Assembly: GCF_022347785.1 (NCBI RefSeq)
Contig: NZ_JAKRGA010000008.1
Coordinates: 26,581-90,580, forward strand
Origin: Psychrobium sp. MM17-31
GTDB lineage: Bacteria; Pseudomonadota; Gammaproteobacteria; Enterobacterales; Psychrobiaceae
Direction: 5' to 3'
DNA: 64,000 bases
The notes below the pieces were generated by a model. The model saw only the letters and a list, made by a program, of their open reading frames with translations. It did not search any database and was not told where the DNA came from. The position numbers and the translations under genes are program-made. Every line of letters starts with the position of its first letter. Within the stretch, counting starts at the first letter, position 1. Below are positions 19,104 to 27,419 of this stretch, piece by piece.

Positions 19104-19132
19104 AAAAAAGCAGCTTTCGAGCTGCTTTTTTT
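19104..19132. terminator. Bidirectional intrinsic terminator (lpdA / dCache gene)
   Basis: A 12-bp stem (AAAAAAGCAGCT / AGCTGCTTTTTT) with a TTCG tetraloop has a T-run on both strands. It would end lpdA transcripts on the plus strand and the dCache gene (stop at 19150) on the minus strand. Confidence 0.92.
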
Positions 19133-19149
19133 GTGTCTGAAATTTGAGT

Positions 19150-20109
19150 TTAATGTTTGCCAATAATCTTAGTGGCGAGTGATGATACTGAAGAGGTAAT
19201 TTGTTCAATAGGTTTAAACATGCGGTTGACGAAAATAACGATTAGCATAATACCAATAAGCGCAATTGCACCACCAAAGAACAGGTTTTTGCGGATAGCA
19301 TCGTCGATGGGGCCATAGAGTTCAGCTTCTGGTATCTCGGCGACGAGATGCCAATCAAGAGACTCTAGTGGAATGCTTGATGCGATTAGTACCTTATCAT
19401 CTCGTTCGATTTTCGTTTGTAGACCATAAATGATGTTATTGAGGGAAATAGACTCTCCGATTAAGGATTGATCGGGATGTAGTTTAATTTTTCCAAGTGA
19501 ATCCACTAAATAGACAATACCGTTGTTACCAATTGATTGACGTTTAATAATTTCATTCATCGAACCTACTGAATGGGATATCCCCGCTAATCCGCGTCGA
19601 TTACCGTCTATTTCAACAACGTAGTTAACATAAACCTTGGCCTTGCCCGTTTCTTTATTAATATCAAATACCAATTCATAGCGCTTACTCGAGGCCAGAA
19701 AATCGGTAAACCAATTATCAGACGGGTAGGTGAGTTCGCGGATCTCACCACTATAAGAGTAATATTTTTGAGATGTGTCTGAAACGATGAATGCGCTGAT
19801 GGCATCGTCAGTAATTTTAACGTTGTTCAAGTAATCGATGAATTGCTCGGTGGAATGTGTCGATTCGCCATCGCGGATCCATTGCTTCACAAAGAGGTTA
19901 GTCGCGATAGCTCGCGATGTCGCAATAGGTTCTGATAACTGCCATTCGATGGCGTTTTTAACGTTACTCAGCGCAATCGGCAACTCTTGTTTTTCGAGCT
20001 TTTTACTGATGAGCTCGTGCAGGCTGGTTGAAAAAAATAACGTAGAAATGAGTAGTGGCAATAGGGTGGCCACAATTAGACTGGTGTAAAGTTTGTGCTT
20101 GAGTAACAC
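19150..20109 (-). CDS. Orphan dCache sensor protein without an output domain
   Basis: A membrane-bound extracytoplasmic sensor: one helix near the N-terminus (about residues 10-27), a periplasmic double-Cache domain (with YYSYSGEIRELTYPSDNWFTDF and GNNGIVYLVDSLGKIKLHPD stretches), a second helix (FFGGAIALIGIMLIVIFV), then only about 25 residues resembling the start of a HAMP domain. There is no kinase, GGDEF or chemotaxis output domain. I chose the GTG at 20109, which has AAGGA seven bases upstream; the GTG at 20136 has none. It is the last gene downstream of the kinase at 20207. A terminator follows directly, so it is not cut by the window. Confidence 0.78.
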   Translation of the reverse strand: MLLKHKLYTSLIVATLLPLLISTLFFSTSLHELISKKLEKQELPIALSNVKNAIEWQLSEPIATSRAIATNLFVKQWIRDGESTHSTEQFIDYLNNVKITDDAISAFIVSDTSQKYYSYSGEIRELTYPSDNWFTDFLASSKRYELVFDINKETGKAKVYVNYVVEIDGNRRGLAGISHSVGSMNEIIKRQSIGNNGIVYLVDSLGKIKLHPDQSLIGESISLNNIIYGLQTKIERDDKVLIASSIPLESLDWHLVAEIPEAELYGPIDDAIRKNLFFGGAIALIGIMLIVIFVNRMFKPIEQITSSVSSLATKIIGKH

Positions 20110-20206
20110 AGCATCATCCTTGACTCTATTAAACACGCTGCGCGTGATCGAATATTAAATAAGAATAACTGCTGTGTTTTTGTTGGTCAATAAAACTTTA
20201 GTGCTG

Positions 20207-21466
20207 CTATTTTGCTCTGGCTAGTGACCATTGCAGAGTCACTTTCGCGCCTTTTGAGTTAGCATTATTAGCCAATGACAATGTTCCCTGATGCTGTTGC
20301 GTAATCTGTCGGCTCAGCGCTAAACCAATGCCGTTGCCATCTTGTTTAGTACTATAAAAAGGCGTGTTAGCGTTGTTTAAATTTTGAAAACCTTCACCGT
20401 TATCAATTATTTCAATAAATTGAATATCATCTTCTACATAGATAGACACCTGAATTTCTAATTGGCTTGTTGATGCTTGCAACGCGTTTTTAAACACGTT
20501 GATTAATACCATGGAAAGTAAGCTGCGATCGCCAAAACAGCGTTTTTCTCCATTTAATAGGACAGAGGCATCATCCGGTAATACCGTCTTTGCTTCGTTG
20601 ATCAGCGATTCACTGTCAAACCAATTGAGGTCTGCTGCGGGTAATTGAGATAATTCAGCATAGCTCGCTATAAACTGTAGTAAGTGATTACTTCTTTGAT
20701 TTATTCGATTAAGTACTAGCGTTGTTTGTTCATCATAACTGTTATTGGTCGATAGCAAGGTATCAGTCATCGATGCCATTGGCGTAAGGGAATTTCTGAG
20801 CTCATGACTAAACACGCGAATTAGATTTTGCTCGATAATATCGCCATGTGTTTTTAACGGATGGCTAATATCGGTGGCACTAAAAAGCGTTAATTGTTGC
20901 TGGCCTCGATTAAAGGTCATTGTTTGCGATTGCCAATTGTCGGCAAAGCTAGGGTGACTGATTCGATGTGATGCACTATCAATAATAAAGCCACTGTCGA
21001 TGATGTTACTGCCAACCAATAGTGGTCGTTTCAAGACGCTAAGCAAGGCATTGTTTCTATAAATTAGCGCGTTATTATCATCAAAAATTGCTATGGCCAT
21101 TGGCCACTCATCCATCAAATGGCCGATATCTAACAATGGATGACTATTTTGTTGATGTTGCGTCGCTAGTTGTTCAATTTCTTGCACCAGATCTTGATAT
21201 AAACCGCTTTGTTGCTGGGCAATAGGAATAATATTACTGGTGCCTTCTCGCAGTAGTTGAGTGTAGCTGGTTAAATTCATTAGCGTGAGTTGCCAATGGC
21301 GATAGTAGTGCTGTGCTGCATAGGCTAGGGCAATTGATAAACAGAATAGCAATGTACTCATTGCCAAACCTGACCAATCAAGAACATAGGCTAGCGCTAA
21401 CGCGAGCCCTAAAATGAGTCCGCAAATAGTCACCAAAGCGATGATAAGTCGGCGCTCATAATTCAT
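20207..21466 (-). CDS. Two-component sensor histidine kinase
   Basis: A 419-residue kinase with two N-terminal membrane helices (about residues 8-55) separated by only a few residues, so there is almost no periplasmic domain. A PAS-like region follows (about 100-190), then the phospho-accepting His in FSHELRNSLTPMAS, an N-box (NVFKNALQAS) and G-boxes (DNGEGF, GNGIGLALS). The ATG at 21466 is preferred to the upstream TTG. It overlaps the response-regulator gene by 11 bases, so the two are a translationally coupled pair. The signal sensed is unknown; it may be intracellular or supplied by the dCache protein downstream. Confidence 0.85.
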   Translation of the reverse strand: MNYERRLIIALVTICGLILGLALALAYVLDWSGLAMSTLLFCLSIALAYAAQHYYRHWQLTLMNLTSYTQLLREGTSNIIPIAQQQSGLYQDLVQEIEQLATQHQQNSHPLLDIGHLMDEWPMAIAIFDDNNALIYRNNALLSVLKRPLLVGSNIIDSGFIIDSASHRISHPSFADNWQSQTMTFNRGQQQLTLFSATDISHPLKTHGDIIEQNLIRVFSHELRNSLTPMASMTDTLLSTNNSYDEQTTLVLNRINQRSNHLLQFIASYAELSQLPAADLNWFDSESLINEAKTVLPDDASVLLNGEKRCFGDRSLLSMVLINVFKNALQASTSQLEIQVSIYVEDDIQFIEIIDNGEGFQNLNNANTPFYSTKQDGNGIGLALSRQITQQHQGTLSLANNANSKGAKVTLQWSLARAK

Positions 21467-22808
21467 AGCTGATCTCAAATTTATCTAGACGTCTATACAG
21501 AGAATTACGGGAAATGCCCAGCAATTTGGCTGCAGTGGCGACTTGACCTTGGGACTGAGACATCGCTTGATTAATAAGTGATATTTCATTGCGCTCTAGC
21601 GATAAGTCATTCACTGGCTGAGGGAGTGAGTTATTGTTGTTATCGATGGTGATTTGCTCTGCTTCAATAACCTTAGTTTGACACAGTAATACCGCACGCT
21701 CTATCACGTGTTGTAGCTCGCGAACATTGCCGGGCCATTGATGACGATTGAGTTTAGCAAGAGCATCTTGTGATAACTGTACAGCGCCTTTTTGATATTT
21801 TTGGGTAAAGCGAGTAATAAAGCCCAGTGCGAGTTCTGCGATATCGTCAATACGTTCTCGCAGTGGTGGCAGTTGTATAACAAAGGTATTAAGGCGATAG
21901 AGTAAATCTTGTCTAAATTCGCCAGCAGCAACCAGTTCATTAAGGTCGGCATTGGTGGCGCTAATGATCCGCGCATTGGTATGCTGAGTTTTACTAGTAC
22001 CGAGCGTTTCAAAAGCGCCAGTTTCTAAAACGCGTAATAACTTGGGTTGCAACGCTGTTGGCAAGGTGCCAATTTCATCTAAAAATAGGGTGGCATTGTT
22101 GGCGAGCTCAAAGCGGCCAATACGCGATTCTTTAGCATCGGTAAAAGCGCCTTTTTGATGGCCAAATAACTCACTCTCAAACAATGATTCGGGGATTGCT
22201 CCCATGTTCACTTCCACCATCGGTTCGCTAGCACGGTTTGACGCTTGATGAATGCGTCTAGCCAGTAGTGATTTTCCCGTGCCGTTCTCACCTAGAATGA
22301 GCACGTTGGCGTCGGTTGCCGATATTTGAGCGACCAAGTTATCGACGTGCTGCATTGATGAACTTTGGCTGATCCATAAGTTACTTGGGGTAGGCTTTAA
22401 TAGCTGCTTGTAACCACGGTTTTGGTTGCTGAGTTGGCCGAGTTTGAGTTGCTGCTCAACACTGTTGAGTAAGCGTTCTTTCTGCCACGGTTTTTCAATA
22501 AAATCGCCAGCACCCAGCTGCAAACCTTTGACGGCTAGCTCGATTGAGCCCCAAGCTGTCATTAATATGATGGGAATATTAAAAGTGCTTAATTGCTCAA
22601 CTAACGCGAGTCCCTCTTGGCCACTAGTGGTATCACGAGAGAAATTCATGTCGAGTAAAATCAGATCGGGATTGTGGCGCGAGGCGCTCGTTATTACCGA
22701 TTTTTCATCGCCCGCTTCTATCACGCGATAGCCATTGGCGCTAAACAACAGCGATAACGCCAATCTAATATCGGCGTCATCGTCAGCGATTAATAGTGTT
22801 TTATTCAT
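21456..22808 (-). CDS. NtrC-family sigma-54-dependent response regulator
   Basis: A 450-residue regulator with a receiver domain (acidic pocket DDDAD near residue 10, phospho-acceptor in LILLDMNFS, about residue 54), an AAA+ domain (Walker A GENGTGKS, sigma-54 contact loop GAFTDA, arginine finger region) and a C-terminal Fis-type helix-turn-helix (AAKLLGISRNSLYRRL). The contact loop reads GAFTDA rather than the consensus GAFTGA, a variant seen in relatives. It lies 3 bases after the exporter permease and overlaps the kinase. It most likely activates the sigma-54 promoter in front of the exporter genes. Confidence 0.9.
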   Translation of the reverse strand: MNKTLLIADDDADIRLALSLLFSANGYRVIEAGDEKSVITSASRHNPDLILLDMNFSRDTTSGQEGLALVEQLSTFNIPIILMTAWGSIELAVKGLQLGAGDFIEKPWQKERLLNSVEQQLKLGQLSNQNRGYKQLLKPTPSNLWISQSSSMQHVDNLVAQISATDANVLILGENGTGKSLLARRIHQASNRASEPMVEVNMGAIPESLFESELFGHQKGAFTDAKESRIGRFELANNATLFLDEIGTLPTALQPKLLRVLETGAFETLGTSKTQHTNARIISATNADLNELVAAGEFRQDLLYRLNTFVIQLPPLRERIDDIAELALGFITRFTQKYQKGAVQLSQDALAKLNRHQWPGNVRELQHVIERAVLLCQTKVIEAEQITIDNNNNSLPQPVNDLSLERNEISLINQAMSQSQGQVATAAKLLGISRNSLYRRLDKFEISYEL

Positions 22809-22811
22809 TAA

Positions 22812-25280
22812 CTACTCTTGTCGCAAGGCGCTGAGAGGATCTTGCCTGATCACGCGCCACGTTGGGATAAGCACTGATAATAGCACAACAATCACCAGGC
22901 CAATATCTAAGAAAGTTAAAGTTAACCAGTTGAAATCAGGTAATAAACTCAGGTTTTCTTTGAACCAGTCGTAGCCAAATACCGACAATAGGAATCCAGA
23001 GATTAATCCTACGATAAGCAGCGGTAAGGCATCTTTAAGAACAAAGCGAATAAGCGCCATTTGTTTAGCGCCCGTCGCCATGCGAATGGCTAGCTCATAT
23101 TTCTTTTGGTGGGTTGTCATTAAGGTTAAGCCATTGATGCCAATAGCGGCGAGCAAAATAGTTAATAGGGTTACTGCAATCAATATATACAAGGTCAATC
23201 GCTTTTGAGCGGTCATTTCAAACCAAATATCGGTCAGAGTCGTGATGTTATCTAATTGAATATCTGGATAGTTTTTATCAAAGTGAGCTTTTAATTGCTC
23301 GAAATCGATAGCTGCATCATCAGGGATGGCAACCGTGAAACTCATTCTGTCCATAACATTGAGATAGGGCGTATAAATCGTCGGCGCGATCTGTGAATTT
23401 TTAAATCCAGTTTTCTCGACAATCGCGCCCACTACACGTGTTTCATCAAATGGGAATGCTTGGCCGATGATGTCTGAAAATACTTGGTTGGGATAAAGTT
23501 CTTTGGCAAAGCGCTCGCCAACAACATAACGTCGTGTGTTATCTGATATGTCAGCTTGCGAAGGAATAGTGCCAGCGAGTACCGCAATGCCCATCGCTTC
23601 AAAATAGCCAGCATCGTAACGCTTTACTGAATAAGTGACCTGCTGATTAGGGTCGTCTGTCATTTGCTCCGAGCGCAACGAAATATGCCCGCCTAAGATG
23701 CCGCCTTCGTTTGCTAATAGCACCTTGCTGTCGGCAATACGCGTTTCGAGGTCACGTTTAATCGAATCGACAAAACTCTGGTACTCTGGCACATCTCTAT
23801 TTTCTGTTCGTGCATCCGTCATGGCTTTGAGCCAATCTTTATTTTTAACTACAAATTCTATATTACGGGTATCTTTGAGGGTAAAACCGAGATCTTCATA
23901 GACATAGTCAAAGCTCTGTTTGGCCAACATAACTGAGCCGGTGCAAAGCAAAGAGGCGATTGATATTTGCAGCACCATCAGCAGGCGACTAACCGTGTGA
24001 TTAGTTTGGACGGCGGTGCCTTTACCACTGCTACTAAGGTTTGCTTGCAGTTGTTTTTTATCGATATGGGTCAGGGAAATAAAGCCAAAGAGTCCCGCTA
24101 ATGCCGTCACTAAAGTTACGCATAAGGCTGCGGTAAACGCATCGATACTAATACTGTTGAGCAACGGCAATTTATTGTTGGTAAATAGTGGTAAGGCTTT
24201 AATTAGCCAACTGCCCAATAGCGTACCTAACACGCCAGCCAAAGCAAAACTTGGCAAATTCTCTAGTACCATTAACCAGCGTAATTTGTTTGCACTGGCT
24301 CCTAAAGTTAGCTGCATTGCGAATTCTTTGGTTCGGCTCTGGTAATAGCTTAAAAAGAGATTAATCAGGTTAAGTGTTGCCATGATTAACAGGCCAAATG
24401 CCGTGATACCAAGTGCTATTACCAAATAGTAGTTAGTGTCTAAAAAGCTCTTGCGGTAGTCGGTAATGCTCGATGTCATTGGCATTTGCTTGATAAAGTC
24501 TTTGAGATGAGGCACTGAAATTTCGTAATCTACGTAGCCGTTAAACCACGCCATAATTTCTTCATCGGTTGGCAATTTAGTATTTGAATCAAACGGTTTT
24601 AACAAAACGTTTTTAAGAGCGCCACTACCGATGTTGCTGGCATTATTAAACGGCGCTGCTTGTGCGTAGTCTTTAAAGAACCAAAGCTGCTGGGGCAATA
24701 CTTGCTGATCGCCATTGATGGCTAAGGTGTCTTCGAATACGCCACCGATAAGATAGGTTTTATTACCTATCACAATCGATTTGCCAATGACATTATCTAG
24801 GCCATTGTAGGCACTTTTCCATAATGACTGTGATAACCACACATGAGAATCTAGGTTTTGAGTAGTGATATTTTTGCCAAGTAATAAGCTGTTTCCTAGT
24901 ACCTTAGGAGCATTATCACGCGCGGTTAACGTGGTAATTTTATAGTTGATATTGTTGATTGAAACATCACCCTGAACTGCATCGATTGCCGTCCATTCAC
25001 CGACATCTTTAAAATGCTGATTGGCGTGATGTAGCGCGTGAGGGGTTATAAAGTCTAGGCTTAATGCACCACCAAAGGTTACTTCTAGTTCAATATCATA
25101 TAGATTATGCGCATTACTCACTCCCGGCAGTGGCTTAAGCATTAATGCTGAGCTGATAGCGGCAACACACAAAACGGCGCCAAGTGTTGAGCCTAGCGCG
25201 ACTATTAATGACAGGCTTAACCGAGGCAGGTTGAAGATGCGGGCAAAGCCGCGATTAATTGATTTTATCGCTAAACTCAT
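22812..25280 (-). CDS. MacB/FtsX-like ABC transporter permease
   Basis: An 822-residue permease with the layout of a duplicated FtsX protein: a short cytoplasmic N-terminus, one helix, a large MacB-type periplasmic domain (about residues 45-280), three helices, a second periplasmic domain and a second FtsX helix set at the C-terminus (ending PLSALRQE). It overlaps the ATPase gene by four bases (ATGA) and is followed 3 bases later by the regulator gene. With the adaptor and ATPase it would form a MacAB-type export or mechanotransmission pump. No outer-membrane channel gene is beside it. The substrate is unknown. Confidence 0.85.
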   Translation of the reverse strand: MSLAIKSINRGFARIFNLPRLSLSLIVALGSTLGAVLCVAAISSALMLKPLPGVSNAHNLYDIELEVTFGGALSLDFITPHALHHANQHFKDVGEWTAIDAVQGDVSINNINYKITTLTARDNAPKVLGNSLLLGKNITTQNLDSHVWLSQSLWKSAYNGLDNVIGKSIVIGNKTYLIGGVFEDTLAINGDQQVLPQQLWFFKDYAQAAPFNNASNIGSGALKNVLLKPFDSNTKLPTDEEIMAWFNGYVDYEISVPHLKDFIKQMPMTSSITDYRKSFLDTNYYLVIALGITAFGLLIMATLNLINLFLSYYQSRTKEFAMQLTLGASANKLRWLMVLENLPSFALAGVLGTLLGSWLIKALPLFTNNKLPLLNSISIDAFTAALCVTLVTALAGLFGFISLTHIDKKQLQANLSSSGKGTAVQTNHTVSRLLMVLQISIASLLCTGSVMLAKQSFDYVYEDLGFTLKDTRNIEFVVKNKDWLKAMTDARTENRDVPEYQSFVDSIKRDLETRIADSKVLLANEGGILGGHISLRSEQMTDDPNQQVTYSVKRYDAGYFEAMGIAVLAGTIPSQADISDNTRRYVVGERFAKELYPNQVFSDIIGQAFPFDETRVVGAIVEKTGFKNSQIAPTIYTPYLNVMDRMSFTVAIPDDAAIDFEQLKAHFDKNYPDIQLDNITTLTDIWFEMTAQKRLTLYILIAVTLLTILLAAIGINGLTLMTTHQKKYELAIRMATGAKQMALIRFVLKDALPLLIVGLISGFLLSVFGYDWFKENLSLLPDFNWLTLTFLDIGLVIVVLLSVLIPTWRVIRQDPLSALRQE

Positions 25281-25975
25281 GCCACCACCTCTAACTGTTT
25301 TTCGGTGATGATTTCGCCGTCGAGTAGTTGAATTTGGCGACTGGCACAGCGCACATAGCGACTGTCGTGAGTTACCATCACTATTGTTGCGCCATCTTTG
25401 TTAAGTTTCTCTAATAGGGCCATTACCTTATCGCCGTTAACGGTATCGAGGTTTCCGGTTGGTTCATCAACGAGAATAAGGTCTGGATTGCCTACTAGGG
25501 CGCGAGCGATGGCAATTCGTTGCTGCTGACCACCTGATAATTGATTCGGCTGATAATGTTGACGCGATAGCATGTCGACTTGCGTTAATACCTGCTCGAC
25601 CCGTTGTTTAATTTCCGCTTTTGCGGTGCCGCGGTGTTCTAAAATCAATGCCACATTGTCAAATACCGTCATATCATCAATGAGGTTAAAAGACTGAAAA
25701 ACAAAGCCGATGTGTTTGTTGCGGATCACGGTGCGTTGATCTGTTTTTAACTGTTGGGTATCGATTCCGCTAATGGTGTAGTTGCCACTACTTGCTGTAT
25801 CCATCAATCCCATGATGGAAAGCAGGGTTGATTTACCACAGCCAGATGGCCCGGTAATCGCGACAAACTCCCCTTGGTTGATGGTAAGAGATACCCCTTT
25901 TAATGCCTTGGTTTCTATTTGTTTATTGGCGTAGCTTTTGGTGATGTTTTCAATGGTGACTAGAGTAGTTGTCAT
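25277..25975 (-). CDS. MacB/LolD-type ABC transporter ATP-binding protein
   Basis: A 232-residue ATPase of the MacB/LolD/FtsE subgroup. Walker A is GPSGCGKST, the signature is LSGGQQQR, Walker B is [12 protein letters not shown] and the H-loop is VTHDSRY; the Q-loop [11 protein letters not shown] is typical of the subgroup. It lies between the adaptor (33 bases upstream) and the permease (4-base overlap), so all three belong to one complex. Intact motifs indicate an active ATPase. Confidence 0.92.
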   Translation of the reverse strand: MTTTLVTIENITKSYANKQIETKALKGVSLTINQGEFVAITGPSGCGKSTLLSIMGLMDTASSGNYTISGIDTQQLKTDQRTVIRNKHIGFVFQSFNLIDDMTVFDNVALILEHRGTAKAEIKQRVEQVLTQVDMLSRQHYQPNQLSGGQQQRIAIARALVGNPDLILVDEPTGNLDTVNGDKVMALLEKLNKDGATIVMVTHDSRYVRCASRQIQLLDGEIITEKQLEVVA

Positions 25976-26008
25976 ATTTTTGCTCCTTGAGGCGCTACTG
26001 AACTGGGT

Positions 26009-27244
26009 TTATTGAACTAGGTTCAGCGTTGAGAATTGTTGATAATCACGCAAATCGCTAACGGCAACAGTGTCGCCGCTTTGCAGGCCGTGATCAATGA
26101 TAAGTTGGTTTTGAGTTAAGTTGCCGAAGGTGACTTCCCGCTTTAACAGTTGATTGTCATTTAAGACAAATAGACTCATTTTGCTGTTGGGGCGTAACCC
26201 TGCAGATTGTTTTAAATAAGTGGCATTATCGCGATGCTCTAAAAACACTTTAGCAGTGATAGGCAGTGCAGGACGGGCGTTGGCTGTTAATGCACCATCT
26301 AATGCGACTTCGGCGAGTACGAACCCATTATTAACCAAACTTTCTATGCGCGTGATATGCGCGGTGATTTGCCCTTTTTGCGTATCGATAGTTACAGCTG
26401 AGCCAATGGCTATTTGATCCGCTTGGCGTTGCGGCAATTTGATTTTAGCAATCAGTTTGTCCATGCTGCCCACTTTGGCGATGGATTGGCCCAGCGTAAC
26501 GCTTTGCCCCAAGGTCACTTCGAGCGTTTGCAAAGTGCCATCGAGGCCTGCGCGCACTGTCATTTGTGCCAATTGCTGATTGAGCAGTCCCACTTTTCGT
26601 GCTTGCTGTGTTACCTCAATTTCTTTTTGAGCGAGCTGGTGACCTTGCATTTCAACAAACTGGCGATATTTCTTTTGCTCAAAGTCGAGGCTACTTTCAC
26701 TTTGTTTAACATTGAGTTGAGCTCGTTGCAGTTTGATTTTGGAAACCGTGCCAAATGTCATCAGTTGCTGATTTACCTTTAGCTCTAACTGCGCTTTTTC
26801 AAGTGCTGCTTTTTGCTCCTCAATGCGGCCGAGGTGATTAAGGCGAGCACTCTCTTGCTCAAACTTAAAGGCAGCTAGCTGTGCTTTGACTCGATCTAGT
26901 TCACCTTGTGCTTGGCTAACTTGCTGTTCAAGTTGTGGGTTTACCAGTTTTAAGATCACTGTCTCGGGCGTGACTAACGCACCGGGGCGCACTAGCACTT
27001 CTGCGACTTTGCCGAGTGCTGGCGCGGTTAGTAAACGCTCTTGCTGAGAGGCAAACTCGCCATAGCTATCGACGTAGATGTCTAATCCACCATGCTGAAC
27101 TTTTGACAATGCAATTGCGTCGCGATTAACCGAGGGGATTGCGGGGCTTAGGACTTTGTAAAACGCAGCAATTAACACCGCGCAACAAATCAAAGCGATA
27201 ATGAGCTTGTTATAACTGCGAGCAGCGGGAAGTTCTATTTTCAT
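26009..27244 (-). CDS. HlyD/MacA-like periplasmic adaptor protein
   Basis: A 411-residue adaptor with a single N-terminal membrane helix (about residues 12-32), a split lipoyl/barrel-sandwich domain (GKVAEVLVRPG and LDGTLQTLEVTLGQSV) flanking a long coiled coil (about 115-230, rich in Gln, Glu, Lys and Leu), and a beta-barrel/membrane-proximal region. It is the first gene of the operon and would bridge the FtsX-type permease to an outer-membrane channel. A candidate sigma-54 promoter lies about 40-50 bases upstream. Substrate unknown. Confidence 0.87.
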   Translation of the reverse strand: MKIELPAARSYNKLIIALICCAVLIAAFYKVLSPAIPSVNRDAIALSKVQHGGLDIYVDSYGEFASQQERLLTAPALGKVAEVLVRPGALVTPETVILKLVNPQLEQQVSQAQGELDRVKAQLAAFKFEQESARLNHLGRIEEQKAALEKAQLELKVNQQLMTFGTVSKIKLQRAQLNVKQSESSLDFEQKKYRQFVEMQGHQLAQKEIEVTQQARKVGLLNQQLAQMTVRAGLDGTLQTLEVTLGQSVTLGQSIAKVGSMDKLIAKIKLPQRQADQIAIGSAVTIDTQKGQITAHITRIESLVNNGFVLAEVALDGALTANARPALPITAKVFLEHRDNATYLKQSAGLRPNSKMSLFVLNDNQLLKREVTFGNLTQNQLIIDHGLQSGDTVAVSDLRDYQQFSTLNLVQ

Positions 27245-27280
27245 AAATCAAGCGAATATTGTTTAACATGTCGCTGTTAT

Positions 27281-27296
27281 AGGAAGAACTGTGCCA
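27281..27296 (-). promoter_or_regulatory. Candidate sigma-54 promoter for the exporter operon
   Basis: On the minus strand the sequence TGGCACAGTTCTTCCT matches the -24/-12 consensus (TGGCAC, 5 bases, TTGC) except that the G of the -12 GC is C. The start of transcription would fall near 27270, about 25 bases before the adaptor ATG. The operon encodes an NtrC-type regulator, which fits. Confidence 0.6.
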
Positions 27297-27358
27297 ATAT
27301 ATATTTTTGTTTATAAACAAGTGGTTATAGATTTTTGGGATTGGCTTTGAGGTAGATG

Positions 27359-27408
27359 TGTTCGGTGTTGCAACAACGCTGTTCGGTTTTGAAACATAGA
27401 ACAGCGTT
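27359..27408 (-). promoter_or_regulatory. Tandem repeats and inverted repeat: likely enhancer of the exporter operon
   Basis: Two 17-base repeats (TGTTCGGTGTTGCAACA at 27359 and TGTTCGGTTTTGAAACA at 27380) are spaced 21 bases apart, two helical turns. The second lies in a 10-bp inverted repeat (AACGCTGTTC at 27375, GAACAGCGTT at 27399). They lie about 65-110 bases upstream of the -24 element, normal for an NtrC-type enhancer. The inverted repeat lacks a T-tract, so it is a poor terminator for the gene at 27420. Confidence 0.6.
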
Positions 27409-27419
27409 AGAAGTAAGTG

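Noticed and set aside
19150..20109. dCache gene as a frameshifted chemoreceptor
   Set aside because: The frame ends with a normal stop 18 bases before a strong terminator, leaving no room for a lost output domain.
27375..27408. Intrinsic terminator for the CorB-like gene
   Set aside because: The 10-bp inverted repeat is not followed by a T-run on the minus strand, and its repeat fits an enhancer better.
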